Shown here: in pieces, positions 21,576 to 32,748 of the stretch
How the letters are laid out: every line of letters begins with the position of its first letter
Numbering within the stretch: the stretch's first letter is position 1
Source: Leptura quadrifasciata
Taxonomy: Eukaryota; Arthropoda; Insecta; Coleoptera; Cerambycidae
Assembly: GCA_963675555.1 (NCBI GenBank)
Contig: OY776673.1
Coordinates: 196,099,165 to 196,163,164, forward strand
Reading direction: 5' to 3'
DNA: 64,000 nt
The notes under the pieces: model-generated
Database searches by the model: none
What the model was told of the DNA's origin: nothing
Seen by the model: the letters and a program-made list of their open reading frames with translations, nothing else
Position numbers and translations under genes: made by a program

Positions 21576-22963
21576 TGATAGTCTCGTAGAAAAATTTATT
21601 ATTTTCAATTATACGTGCAATTAAACTTCAAACTTGTACTTCTAATATATGGAAATTGTACAAAAAACTACCTGAGGAAATTAAAAATACATCACAATAC
21701 ATTTCCAAAAGCAAAGTTAGAAAAATGAGTAAATTTTACAGCTTCACTAAATTATTCTCTAAATTATTACTATAGTTTATTCGAGAGTTTATTATTATAA
21801 TCTTAACAAAATATTCTTCAAATTTAAGCTGTTAGACTATCTCATATGAAATTTGAATTTGAACTGTTTTTATTTTGTGTTTAAAATGTTTATTCTTGCT
21901 TTGTATAGAGTTCTTATATCTATAGATTAGATGAGTTAAAAGGAAGAGCAGATATTTCATCTGAACTTCACCGTTATAATGTTTAATGTTTAATAAAAGC
22001 ATTATCATTATTAAATATGCGTTACTTGCTAATAAATCCACAGTGTGTAAGGTCCTTGCGTTGTTTGTAGTGCAGAAACGCCACTTTTTTCTATCATCCG
22101 TATGGTAAAAATTCAAGTTAACTACAGTGAAGAAGCACATTCTAGATGTCGATTTGTTGACATCCGTTCTTCTACGAATGCCTAGCTACAACCCTGTAAA
22201 ATTTTTGCAGCAATGTTTTATAATATTTAAAAATATTTTAAAAAATAGTGAAGTAGGCCTGGAGGATTTATGTGAATCACCCTGTACATAATAAAATCAG
22301 TGTAAACTTACAAGAGACAAATTGATTTCAATAAACAAACCAATTACCCAAGTTCTAGTGCACAGTATGAAATAGTAATCCCTGGCGAGACAATTACAGT
22401 GCGGTTTTACAGACTGAGAAATAAATAATTCTAGATTTATTTCTGAGGAAAGTTGCCGTGCATTTCAAGACACGAAATTAATTCACAGTAGAACATCGCA
22501 ACACGGCCTAAAATAATTAAAATTTGCGTTTTGTCAGACATTTCCCCCAGTAGCTACAATATAATTTCGCGGTAGTACAAAGACATTTTATGTTAAGTTA
22601 ATAAACTTTTAAAAAGAAAATTGGTACAGAAATATGTAAAGACTGAAATGTTATTAAAATAAAACTAAACTGATTAATTTATGATCGTGGTTATTTAACT
22701 GCGTGGTAAGATTTACTAAATTTGATGAATGTAGAAAAATATGCCAACATTACTGTTTCATTTCAACAAATAATAGTATATTGTTTTATATAGCGTAAGA
22801 GTGACATTTCTTATGTAGAAGATGTATTTAACGAGCAGCCGAGAAAAAATCAGTTTACTCCATATATACCATGCTATTCTTGCTTCAAACGTTGGATATG
22901 AAATAAATAACAATATACTGTTTCATATGAAGTCAAAGTGACATTTTTTATGGAGGATATATT
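21576..22963. other. Unassigned AT-rich DNA
   Basis: No gene supported. A 102-codon minus-strand frame at 21832-22140 has no domain. A CACCCTGTACATA motif at about 22278 resembles tips of ITm-type elements. Confidence 0.45.
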
Positions 22964-23224
22964 TATAATATCCTTCGGTTCTTGGTTCCATAAATAAGTA
23001 TTCCATATAGTTTTATATAAGATTTATTTACTAACTACATGCTTTATCTTCCAACTGCTTAATAATTAATGTTTTTTACAGACTAAATTATTAGTTAATT
23101 ATTACAACGTGTTTTGCTTGCTTAATATTTTCCTATCAATAATATATACCATAACGAGTAGAGCTGTGCTGGACTTTGCAATACTTGACCTAGATAGGTA
23201 AATTACTAATTATGTATTTTACCA
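22964..23224 (-). repeat. 3' LTR of the 22.96-25.85 kb element
   Basis: About 261 bp, matching 25595-25848. On the plus strand it runs from TATAATATCCTTCGG (TGTAATATCC in the other LTR) to TATTTTACCA; as transcribed it is TGGTAAAATA...GGATATTA. It has ~10 bp more than its partner, mainly around 23060-23075. Confidence 0.9.
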
Positions 23225-23245
23225 TCTAGTGCACCACCCCCGCGA
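23225..23245 (-). other. Polypurine-type tract
   Basis: On the minus strand a G-rich run GCGGGGGTGGTGCACTAGA abuts the 3' LTR, the expected position of the plus-strand primer. Confidence 0.6.
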
Positions 23246-23339
23246 AAAGACAAAATAATAGTTATTAGCTAATTATTTTGGTTCCTATCTAAATACAATT
23301 TTGTGTACTTCTACTAACCTATCATTCATTTTTATAACA

Positions 23340-24100
23340 ATATTTGGAGATTTTTCTTTCACTACTCGATAAGGGCCTCTGTACAAAGGTTCTAATTTGT
23401 TCCTTACTCATTTTTTAGTAAAATTTGGTCACCTAACTTGCAATTAACTTTATTAACACTCCTATCATATAATTCTTTCCTATCAGTTTTTGATATCACC
23501 AAGGTATTTCTAGCGTCATTACGGATAGTCGTCCAAGTTGTATAGTGGGTCAATTCCTAATGTAATATTTTAAGGTAACCGACTAGATCTCCCAAAAACA
23601 AGTTCATGTGGTGTGTAATGTGTTTCTGTGTGTACAGTATTATTATATGCAAAACACTAATACGGTACCCACGTACTCCAGTTATTCTTCCCTTTTGATA
23701 GTTGAACACGTAAATATGCCCCCAAACTTTTATGACTGTTTTCAAGTGCACTCAATGTTTCGTGATGATAAGCCGTTGAGTTTAGCTGATTTATTGCTAA
23801 CAATTTACATATTTCTTTGAAAGTCGCAGCTAAAAACTCGGTGCCTTGATCCGTTACAGTATATTCTGGCACACCATAACATAGTACAAAGTTTCCTACA
23901 AATGATTTAGCAACCGTAGTAGCTTCTTTATTCGGTAGTCAACATGCTTCAACAAATTTACTTAACTCGCATTGTAAAGTCAAAATATAACGGTTATTTT
24001 GCTCATCTGTGCTAAGAGGACCTTCCAAATCGAGAAAAACTTTTTGAAAAGCTCTTGTAGCTGTAGTGGTTATTGACAAGGGTTCTTTATTAGATTTTGA
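23340..24100 (-). pseudogene. Integrase core and C-terminal region
   Basis: A retroviral-type integrase, broken. The minus strand shows the first catalytic Asp in FLDLEGPLSTDEQ (around 24025), the second in VTDQGTEFLAATF (around 23850) and the Glu in TLSALENSHKSLGAYLR (around 23740), i.e. a D,D,E triad in the right order. Downstream come NNTVHTETHYTPHELVFGR (usually YN...H..T...P..L.FGR) and then a decayed tail. The longest intact stretch is 23657-23872. Stops at about 23942, 23656 and 23560 interrupt it. Confidence 0.85.
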
Positions 24101-24122
24101 ATATTTAAATCTTTAACAGTCA

Positions 24123-25112
24123 CTACAAATGTTTGACAAATATTTCAACATCTCCCTTTAGACCTGACCAAAAATAATTTCTTTTAATATTATTATACAT
24201 GCGGTTTATACCGGCATGTCCTCCTGTTGGTAATATATGAAAATCATTTAGTATTAATTGCCTTAATTCTTTATCTTGTATAGTTTGTATGTCCTTGATA
24301 ACACTTATTTTTATATCTGCTTTTAGCAACTCATCTTTGAATTTTAAAAGTTTGTTCAATAATTCTGCGCAGTTACTATTTTTTATTATACATAATGAGG
24401 CATTGTCATCTCCCTCTGCTCGCGCTATAGTCAAATCTACTAATAATTGTTTAATTGTCTTACCGAATTCGCCAATCGATTTGTCATGTTGTCTAGCTCT
24501 GTGCAGTTCCGATGTTAAGGCTGTCGCAGATTTTTTGGTCAATACATGCGTTTTCATGTCCTTAACCAAGTCTCCTGTCGAATTGTAATTTTTTTCTAGT
24601 CGTAATTTTTCATTCTGTGAAAGTCTGGTCTTTATCACATAGTTAATAAGTAATTTTTTGCCGTTATCGTTTAAAAGCTCAGAATATAACTCAATGCCAT
24701 CAATTAGCTGTCTTGTCACATCTTCGGTGCCATCCATAGACGGTAACAAAGATGCAGCTGTTCTTAAATCGAATTTCTCTCCCATGGTTACTAGTTTTGA
24801 TGTCTCAGTACTCGCATTCAACTTTTCTAAAATAATTCCTACCCTATCTATTAATATACTTTGCAATTCAGTAATCAACGTCTTTATTTCTTTAATATAA
24901 GCCTTAACTTGCTCAGCTACCTCGGAATTACCTGGGGTTTTATTAAAATCTATCTTTAAATTACCTAACTCACTTTCTATTCTAGCCAAATCTACAAGTT
25001 TTTGATTAACCACTTGAGAATTTTCGCGTCTTAGCTGATTGTCTTTATCGCTATTTCTCTTAAAAACCCTAACTTCCTCGAACAGGTGCCTAAACTTACC
25101 AACAATACTCAT
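24123..25112 (-). pseudogene. Gag-like protein fused in frame to the integrase zinc-binding domain
   Basis: An open frame of 329 codons. Residues ~1-100 are charged and likely coiled coil. Residues ~108-245 (GEKFDLRTAASLLPSMDG..., KTRLSQNEKLRL, GKTIKQLLVDLTIARAEGDD) have the helical look of a gypsy-type capsid. Around residues 245-265 the sequence changes abruptly to the linker before integrase (IQTIQDKELRQLILNDFH), then GGHAGINRMYNNIKRNYFW (first two His of the H-H-C-C finger). It stops before the two Cys. The most likely origin is a deletion that removed nucleocapsid, protease, RT and RNase H without breaking the frame. The family is inferred from composition and order only. Confidence 0.75.
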
Positions 25113-25202
25113 TACTTAATCTAACTAAACTAACCTTGTTATTATTAAGTACATTTAGATTTATTTTTCCAACTCCTTAATTTTTATTTTGCTAGTATTT
25201 CC

Positions 25203-25430
25203 TTATGCTAGTTCAATGTTACTCCTCTGTATCTCTCTCCTAACAGTACTTTTTAACATTTTCTTCATTTTATAATAACAATACGCAACGATTGCGACAA
25301 TTGCCAAACCAGCAGCAACAACTCCACTTATCTCTACTAATGAATATCCATTATCCATATGTGTCGTTGCGCCTGCACTATTGCCTGCTTGACTTATAAT
25401 AACTTCTTCTTTCGATTCACTTCCTCCCAT
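25203..25430 (-). CDS. Small single-pass membrane protein, first ORF of the LTR element
   Basis: A 75-residue protein, starting about 165 nt inside the 5' LTR and ending about 90 nt before the gag-like ORF. It begins MGGSESKEE, with Gly2 and Ser6 matching the general N-myristoylation pattern, then has a Thr/Ala/Gly-rich stretch. One strong hydrophobic segment follows at residues ~33-51 (ISGVVAAGLAIVAIVAYCYY), then a basic tail (KMKKMLKSTVRREIQRSN). That suggests a short acylated, membrane-spanning peptide with a cytosolic basic tail. It is not gag, pol or a normal-sized env. The frame is undamaged although the rest of the element is broken. Function unknown. Confidence 0.65.
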   Translation of the reverse strand: MGGSESKEEVIISQAGNSAGATTHMDNGYSLVEISGVVAAGLAIVAIVAYCYYKMKKMLKSTVRREIQRSNIELA

Positions 25431-25575
25431 TTTACCAATTTCCTAAAATAATGCCTAAAAATAAATTTCTTCCAGTTGCCTCAGCTTCAACTATTTCCAC
25501 TATTTCCAATATATTATTTTAATCTTTCATCTCCAGCCCATCCATAATTATTATTAAAACTTCAACTGGCTTGAC

Positions 25576-25594
25576 TGGACTGGCAGGATCGCCA
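25576..25594 (-). other. Primer-binding-type site
   Basis: Immediately inside the 5' LTR the minus strand reads TGGCGATCCTGCCAGTCC. A TGG start directly after the LTR CA is the standard complement of a tRNA CCA end. I did not identify the tRNA. Confidence 0.6.
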
Positions 25595-25848
25595 TGTAAT
25601 ATCCTTCGGTTCTTGGTTCCATAAATAAGTATTCCATATAGTTTTATATAAAATTTATTTACTAACTACATGCTTTATCTTCCAACTGCTTAATGTTTTT
25701 ACAGCCTAAATTATTAGTTAATTATTACAACGTATTTTGCTTACTTAATGTTTTCCTATCAATAAATAGATACAAAAACGAGTAGAGCTGTGCTGGACTT
25801 TGCAATACTTGACTTAGATAGGTAAATTACTAATTATGTATTTTACCA
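25595..25848 (-). repeat. 5' LTR of the 22.96-25.85 kb element
   Basis: 254 bp, TG...CA ends on either strand (TGTAATATCC to TTTTACCA on plus). It is the partner of 22964-23224. Confidence 0.9.
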
Positions 25849-26086
25849 TCCAGCAGCGCTGTTAATGCGAGTGATGTATTTGCGAACACTTTCAATAGAT
25901 GGTATTCTCGACTGCACTTCGCATATGTATCGCACGTTAAATAGCACTTGGCAACATCTCAGTTTCGAATAATATCTAATTTCACTCTGTTAAGGATGAC
26001 AGGACAGCATTGTCGACTGACATTTCTTGATTGTTAGTTTGTAGTAGGTTATATTTGTATTCACAAAAAAAATATTTGTTTGTTTA

Positions 26087-26248
26087 ATGGAGATTCCACG
26101 CAGAACTGTTAATGCTTCTACTGAACAAAAACGGTTAATACTGGAGTTTATAAAGAAAAATTCAAAACTCGCGTCTGGTAAATTTTCGAATGAATTTACT
26201 CAAAAAGATGGCCAACGTAGAAAACTGGTGGAGGGCCTTATGAAATAA
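26087..26248 (+). pseudogene. Truncated Myb/SANT-like (zeste-type) DNA-binding ORF
   Basis: A 53-codon frame starts MEIPRRTVNASTEQKRLILE and continues with FIKKNSKLASGKFSNEFTQK. This resembles the start of the Myb/SANT-like DNA-binding domain of insect zeste-type regulators and of Harbinger transposon accessory proteins, where KLASGKFS..FT is followed by a tryptophan-containing helix. Here it breaks after KLVEGLMK, so only about half the domain remains. The flanks (25860-25960 and 26255-26360) contain loosely related GCACTTCGCATA / GCGAATA motifs that might be element ends, but I cannot define them. Confidence 0.5.
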
Positions 26249-26584
26249 ACATATTTTACATATTTTCAGTGTTCGCAATATATTGTAAATCGCCCATTAT
26301 CAACAAATTATGGTGGTATGCGAGTAACTTTTAAAAATGCGAATAGTCAAGAATAGCGCTGCAGTGCATACTTGACGGACGAGCGAAGCATATCTGGCAC
26401 ATTAATAATGCATATTACCATTATGCACATTACACATAAATAATGCTTTGAAATATTACTTTGATATTTCTGTTATATTATTTATTAGACTGTTTTCTTT
26501 CTAATAATTTCAGTTTAATTAATATTATTTAAAGATAGGTGATTACATGTTCTCTGAATTAACAGGTGTAGTTTTGACTTTGGG

Positions 26585-26760
26585 ATAATGCTTTGGTAAT
26601 TCTGCTGCAGCTCTGAAATGTTATAAAGACAAATTCCCGAACAGATATATTCTTGATGCCAAAACTTTTTTAAGTACAGACACGGTTAACAGTTGAGACA
26701 AAAAAATCAATCAAGAGTTTACAGTTCTACAGAATGATGAAGGAATTTTACAGGGTGTTC
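26585..26760 (+). pseudogene. Fragment of an ITm transposase N-terminal HTH (DUF4817-like)
   Basis: One frame encodes GNSAAALKCYKDKFPNRYI and LDAKTFLSTDT. This fits the pattern of the N-terminal domain of insect ITm transposases (GNA..A...Y...FPNR..P...TF). It then has a stop and decays. An ACAGGGTGTTCA tip-like motif lies directly downstream at 26750. No catalytic domain is present nearby. Confidence 0.5.
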
Positions 26761-27059
26761 AACATTTCTCAAAAACAGACTTAGATTGTGCATAAGGGAA
26801 AATGGAAGGCATTTCGAACAATTTTTGTCGTTGATAAATAGCCATTTTCTATGTTTAATTATATTTCAAAGCATTCTTTATGTCTAAAAGAATTTATTAA
26901 TGAAATTTTGTAAATGCACGTTGTATTCTAAACGTAAATTATTCAAGAACGACGTGGTTTATCGAAATGCAATAAGAATACCTTTTTTATTTCTAATGAT
27001 CTGAAAATTATGAATTATGAAAAAAATTAAAATGTTATGAGAAAAATGCTGACGGTCAC

Positions 27060-28727
27060 TGTTACATGGCCTGTGTCCATTTAACAATAATTTTATATAA
27101 TAACTAGTATTTTATTTATATTTAACACGATCTGTATAGCATATTGATTCAGTTTTTGTAAGTGAAACTATTTCAACTATCAGAATTTTCCTTGCATAAC
27201 TACTAAGGGTCTGTTTCTGAAACGTAAAATAAAGTTATCTATTAATAAATGTCATAGTAACCATTGTTGTCACAATTGTAACTATGACAGTAAACGAATA
27301 ATTAACTCTATATAACGTTTCAGAAACTGGCCATTAATCATTTCACACTGTTTTATGTACATATTTTTATATCTTAGGAACTCAGTCATGTTTTTTTACA
27401 CTATTATTTATCTCCGTTCCATTATAGCACCTCATAGAACAATTGTCGATTTCAAGTTTACAAACACATTTATATTTCAATTTTATATTTTGTTTACTAT
27501 GTAAGTATATATGGTTAGTTATCTTACCTTTGACTTTCTCATTAACCTGTTATATAGTGTATCCTGTGTGATGTAATATATTTACTGAATTCTCACAAAA
27601 CAGTTTGTATACGATTTACTATTATTAGGGCAGTTCGTTCTTAGGTTATATTTTCATTTTTCACTGTCGAGTCAAGCTTGGTATAGAACATTACAGATTC
27701 CCTTTATCGATTCTGTAATTTAGTTTAGTAAAGGAATCTACCTAAGGACGAACTTGTGCGCTTAACTCATCAATTGACAGATGGCGATACCTGTACCATT
27801 TTCTACATTTTACAGATTTCCATTTAATTAGTAAAAATAGATTTTTCAAGTTTGTATATTGATATTATTTTGAAAGTGGGATAAATAAAGTTTACCTTAT
27901 TAGTAAAATTCACCAAGAAATCATTTGCCTGCAGCTTTTGTACTTATTCCGACCTATACAAACTTAACTGTGTGACATTAGTAATTAATATTACATTTTT
28001 ATATCCGCGGTAACAAGTGTTTAACAACCAGGTAAATTTCATTTATTAGTCATTTAAAATTTCAGTAATTTTCAATCTTTGTCTTTAATGTAATTTCAAT
28101 TTTTTTAAAATAAATTTAAATATAAATTCAATTCTTTTTAATTTAATAAGTAATTAAAATATAATATTGACCACGTGGTTATATATTTTTTTCTTTCTTT
28201 TTCATTTTTTTGGCAATTTATAGTTTGCGAATCAGCTTATTCTTCTGCATATTGATAATTTCAAAATTCTTCTTCATATTGAAAATTCGAGTTTCTTCAA
28301 AATTGAAATTCAGCTATATATTTCAAACTTGAAATTCAGCTTTATATATTTTATGCTTGTGCTTTAAGCTTTATATTTTATATTGAAAACTTGAGCTTCT
28401 CACAAATTTATATCAATCATAAATTCATATTCTACGTTAAAAGGAATATTATTTCTATAGATTTAAATCTATAACCATTCTTTTTATGTTCACTTTATTT
28501 GTTACGCAAATGCACCTACATTTGCGTTTTCATAAAGTTTTCAAAAACATATAATTGGACAAATATTCTACAATCTCAAAACTTCACTTCATTGAGAGAC
28601 GTAAACTAAATTTCCAAAAAAACCCTTAGATTCCATTTTTACAAGAGACAAATTTGGGCTTGAATTGCTGTTCCAGAACCCTTCACCTCAACGATACTCA
28701 ATCCTGGAATCTAGGATCCTGGTATAA
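27060..28727 (+). repeat. Dispersed repeat R2, copy 1
   Basis: About 1.67 kb, aligning from end to end with 35400-36686 (same orientation). Shared blocks include TGTTACATGGCC at the left, TTGATTCAGTTTTTGTAAG, CCATTTCACACTG, TTATATCTTAGGAACTCAG and TCTAGGATCCTGGTATAAA at the right. The left tip contains an inverted pair TGTTACATGG / CCATTTAACA. There is no long ORF. It could be a solo LTR or a non-autonomous DNA element; the TATAAA at the right end is not a normal LTR end. Confidence 0.75.
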
Positions 28728-30458
28728 AAATGTTATTAATTTTTTTAGTATTAATTAGTATTTGTCGATATTATTAAATAATTTAAAATTTCATATTGCA
28801 CATTATACTTTTATTTCAATTATTGCATTTAATTTCCATAATTTTATAATACTTTATTATTAGTCTTTCATTTGCTTATTTAGTTGTTAGTAACACTTAA
28901 CATTGTTATATAATAATATCTTGGTAAAATATTAAGACACGAAACAATTTCTTCGTGAAATCAGGTGCATTTATACTATCAAAAATAATTATTGTAAAGA
29001 TAATATTGTAAAACTGGGTTAAAATAAAGTTATTATTATTATCTTAATACCCTATAAAACATATTTTTCGGCTAACAAAATCGGTTCAGCCAATTTTGTG
29101 AAAATCAAATTTCGATTAAAATTTTCTTATTTTTCGAAATTTCTTTGTAATTTGTACACTTTTTTTTAAAGTTAGCAAAATTTTTCTTATAATAGTAGAA
29201 ACTTTCTTCCAAAATATTCAAGTTCAGCCATGCTTATCGGCTGCGCCCTTTGGTTGACGATTTTAATAAATCTATTTGGACTACCCAAAAATCTGTCTAT
29301 CATCTTCAACGCCATACTATTATTATTAAAAATATTTATAAAACTGTTTTCTGCTTGTAGTATTTCCTATAATAATATTGATACGATTTATTATCTTTAT
29401 CAGTATTACTAACGCTTTGATGTAATTTATATTTTATGCGAGATAATTTATTATTTTAAACGAATAACACCATATTTTATCGCTGGTGCCTTGTAAGAAT
29501 GCATAATATATTCAGTTAAAGCCTATTCTTTCCTGTCAATTACCAGTTGTTTATTCCGAGAGTGTCTTCAGACAATCCTAGACGCCTTAATGCTTCCTTT
29601 TTCTAATCATATTCAAGTTTAATGGCAGTTATTGTTTATTTATAGGTAACAATATTTTTATAATATACGATTTGTTTCTTAAAAGCACTATATAGGGAGA
29701 TAAAAGAAATATTAAATGTATGTTACATAATGAAGTTACTGTCCACTAATCTTGATTTTATCAATTATTACTGGTAAACGGACCGGAACTTAATTTGTTT
29801 TTTATGATCTTGAAGATGTATTTATTAGGGAAGTTAATACAAGCTATTAAGATACAGTTTTATGACTATTTTATTTTTTGTTTTACTATGTTTAATTATA
29901 AGATAACTAACCACATAGTGATAATCTTCTATTAGAAGTAGTAATATTACTAAAAAAATAACAGCTTTTCTATTTATGTTTCAGTTTAATGTTGAAATTA
30001 AACTGAAATGATAAACGCGTGTCAAGAAAACCATATTTGACAAGGAAATAGGCATTTAATAATAATGATAGAGATGATAATAATAATAATAAACATTTTT
30101 ATTTCCTTTAAAAACAAAGTGCAATCGAGGTATACCCAAATGGCTATTTTAACACCAACCTAAAATTACAAAATTAAAGTTTATCTCCACTTTACATTTA
30201 AATAATTTGCAAGTTATATATGGCAGTAATAATAACGTCTAACTTAATCTAATTTTGGTTATTTAACAGGTATATTGTTAGTGAAGAAATTGGACAGGTT
30301 TATGCCACGACATTGTACGAAAATTATCACTGCTGTAGGGCTGCTCTTTATCGGAACAATACCTAACGTTGTAGACTCTTCACAAAATATCAGCTCCGCT
30401 CTTAGCTGATATAATGTGATCATACTTTTTGAGACTATAATCTCAGATTATTTATAAA
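28728..30458. other. Unassigned AT-rich DNA
   Basis: No gene supported. Simple repeats are present, e.g. TTATTATTATTATC at about 29029 following AAAATAAAG (possibly a LINE 3' tip), and GAT/AAT repeats at about 30060-30095. Confidence 0.45.
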
Positions 30459-30658
30459 TGTAATGATTTGAATAAAAAAATGTTCATCTTTAGACTCACT
30501 ATATTCTACATCTTAACACGTACAGAAAGTACATGGCAATCGAGTGCTGTAAAAAACAATATAAAATAAATATATAAAAATTCATAAAATAAACAGGAGC
30601 GTATGCTACATATAAGAAAATGATATACATTTTTTACATATTAGTAATAAACATTACA
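30459..30658 (-). repeat. 3' LTR of the 30.5-37.5 kb gypsy element
   Basis: 200 bp, TGTAATGATT to CATTACA on plus. It matches 37347-37548 closely, including CATCTTTAGACTCACTATA and TTAACACGTA. Confidence 0.9.
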
Positions 30659-30676
30659 TCCCCCTTCATCCCCCCG
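30659..30676 (-). other. Polypurine tract
   Basis: The minus strand reads GGGGGGATGAAGGGGGA directly before the 3' LTR. Confidence 0.75.
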
Positions 30677-30724
30677 TAAAAAATATTTTATTCTATAACT
30701 ATACCTAATGTGCAATAAAATGTA

Positions 30725-31560
30725 TTACCCTTCTACTTGTAACTGGTCTGGTTGACGAATCATTCTGCCAGAAGGGGTAATTTGTGTGTTAGTGAAATCA
30801 GATTCAACATCAGAAGAAATGTCATTCAAAATGCAGTTGCTCTTCATCAGATGAATAATTATTGGAGTGAAAATTATTTTTAAAATATTTTCATTCATCT
30901 CGATTACTAGTGCGTGCATTCCAATTTACAATTTCTAATTACTTCGCTACCAGAGTTATATAATTTAATAGTATAAGATCTAGGTCTAACATTTTTCCTT
31001 ATTACTTTGCCTGGACTATTATTGAAATATTTTGATTTAACAAAACCAATTCATCTCTTTTTAAATCCGGTAACATGCTGATCATAATAGAATTTTTGTT
31101 TCTGTTGTTTGCTTTCCAGTTTTTGTCTAATTTTGTTTGTATTAATTTTTACTGGTCTTAACCTTTGGTAAAAAAGTTGTGAAGGAGAATTTATATCACT
31201 ATATAATGGAGTGTTTTTTAATTAGTAAAGCTATGTAAGGATCAGTTTTTGTTGCAGCATATTACTTTAAAGTATTTTTTATCGTTTGGATTGTTCTTTC
31301 TACAAGACCGTTGATTGTACATGATACGGACTAGATGTTTTCTGTATAAAATTCCAATCAGTGCAAAATTATTTAAATATTTTAGAGACTAGTGATGGAG
31401 CATTATCAGAAAACAATATATCAAGAATTTCCTGACGAGAAAATATACTTTTTACATATTCAATTATAGTGGGATCGATCTGGGTTTCGAAACGACAGTG
31501 TTTTTTTCGATTTTTTCTGTGTATATTATGTAGTCGGACTCCCTCTATCATTTGGTCATT
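30725..31560 (-). pseudogene. Gypsy-type integrase and pol C-terminus, degenerate
   Basis: Minus-strand reading gives KSIFSRQEILDILFSDNAPS (second catalytic Asp in SDNAPS, normally SDNGPQF), then VERTIQTIKNTL (the catalytic Glu in the VER motif), TKTDPYIALL, and a C-terminal region with RPRSYTI..LYNSGSEVIRN and finally RMIRQPDQLQ. The R.R.P.SY..V and R..P.RL endings are typical of insect gypsy-type pol polyproteins. Frameshifts and stops throughout; the first catalytic Asp is lost at the junction with the inserted block near 31560. Confidence 0.85.
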
Positions 31561-31640
31561 TTTGCACGGGCGAGGGGTGGTAGAGGTGGGGAAATTTACA
31601 TGTAAAGATAGAAAAAAACAGTTTTTCGGACATAACTCGT

Positions 31641-32640
31641 TTAAAACATAATATTTTTAGTCGCAAATTCCTCTATAAAATCCTTATCTTACTATAAGGA
31701 ACGTAACCAGACTGCAACCAACAGCTGCTCTCCGAGCTATGCGCCCCGCCGAGCGCTGAATTACAAGTTACAAGGCTGGCGCGTTAAGTGTAATAACTGC
31801 ATATTACTATCAAAACGCTAATACTTTGATTGCAACAAACACCAGCCGAAAGACTAATCCTACTTAAAGGAGCTCTCGTGTCAGTCGTCCCACACCACTT
31901 GCAGACTGCGGTTTCGAGCTATTGGCTCTCGTCTGTGCAAGGTAGGCATGTGACGACCGATACGAGGATCCCTTGACTACTTGGTACGTTTCATCTTTAG
32001 GATAGCGACATGTAAAATAGTCAGCAGGCGTCATCTAGCGGTCCAGTGTCTGTTGCAATCGAAAATAAAAAGCCTGACTGAGCTTAGCATAGTTCAAATG
32101 TGCTTTTAGAAGGCGGGATATTAAAACATAATATTTTTAGTCGCAATATTACTATAAAGAACGTAACCAAACTGCAACTAACAGCTACTCTCCGGGCTAT
32201 GTGCCCCGCTGAGTGCTGAATTACAAGTTACAAGCCTGGCGCGTTAATTATAATAATTGCATATTACCATCAAAACGCTAATACTGTGATTGCAACAAAC
32301 ACCAGCCGAAAGACTGATCCTACTTAAAGGAGCTCTCGTGCCAGTCGTCCCACACCACTTGCAGACTGCGGTTTCGAGCTATTGGCTCTCGTCTGTGCAA
32401 GGTAGGCATGTGACGACCAATACGAGGATCCCTTGACTACTTGGTACATTTAATCTTTAGGATAGCGACATGTAAAATAGTCAGCAGGCGCCATCTAGCG
32501 GTCCAGTGTCTGTTGCAATAGAAAAATAAAAAGCCTGACTGAGCTTAGCATAGTTCAATGTGCTTTTAGAGGGCGGAATATTAAAACATAATATTTTTAG
32601 TCGCAAACTCCTGTATAAAATCCTTATTTTGCTATAAGGT
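31641..32640. repeat. Tandem repeat of a 460-480 bp unit
   Basis: The unit start TTAAAACATAATATTTTTAG recurs at 31641, 32121 and 32581 (periods 480 and 460). The first two units match closely along their length (GAGCTCTCGTG, CCACACCACTTGCAGACTGC, GATCCCTTGACTACTTGG, GGTCCAGTGTCTGTTGCAAT). The second lacks about 20 bp near its start. Not coding. Confidence 0.9.
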
Positions 32641-32748
32641 TGCAGTCTGGTTACGTTTCTTATAGTAAAATAAGGATTTTATAGAGGAGTTTGCGACTAA
32701 AAATATTATGTTTTAATATCCCGCCCTCTAAAAGCACATTTGAACTAT
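32550..32748. repeat. Head-to-head palindrome closing the tandem array
   Basis: The third unit start runs into an inverted copy of the same sequence: CGCAAACTCCT...CCTTATTTTGCTATAAGG is followed within a few bases by TTATAGTAAAATAAGG...AGGAGTTTGCG and on to ATCCCGCCCTCTAAAAGCAC. Each arm is about 90 bp. It would form a long hairpin, and could also be an end-joining scar or a fold-back element tip. Confidence 0.85.

Larger units (their letters stand above)
22964..25848 (-). mobile_element. Ty3/gypsy-type LTR retrotransposon, internally deleted
   Basis: Two direct LTRs (22964-23224 and 25595-25848) enclose 2.37 kb read on the minus strand. In order from its 5' end: LTR; a primer-binding-type TGGCGATCCTGCC abutting the LTR; a small membrane-protein ORF; a gag-like ORF fused to the start of integrase; the integrase core; a G-rich polypurine-type tract (GCGGGGGTGGTGC) abutting the 3' LTR. 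Nucleocapsid, protease, reverse transcriptase and RNase H are missing. The LTRs differ by several substitutions and indels, so the insertion is not recent. A clear target duplication is not visible. Confidence 0.88.
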
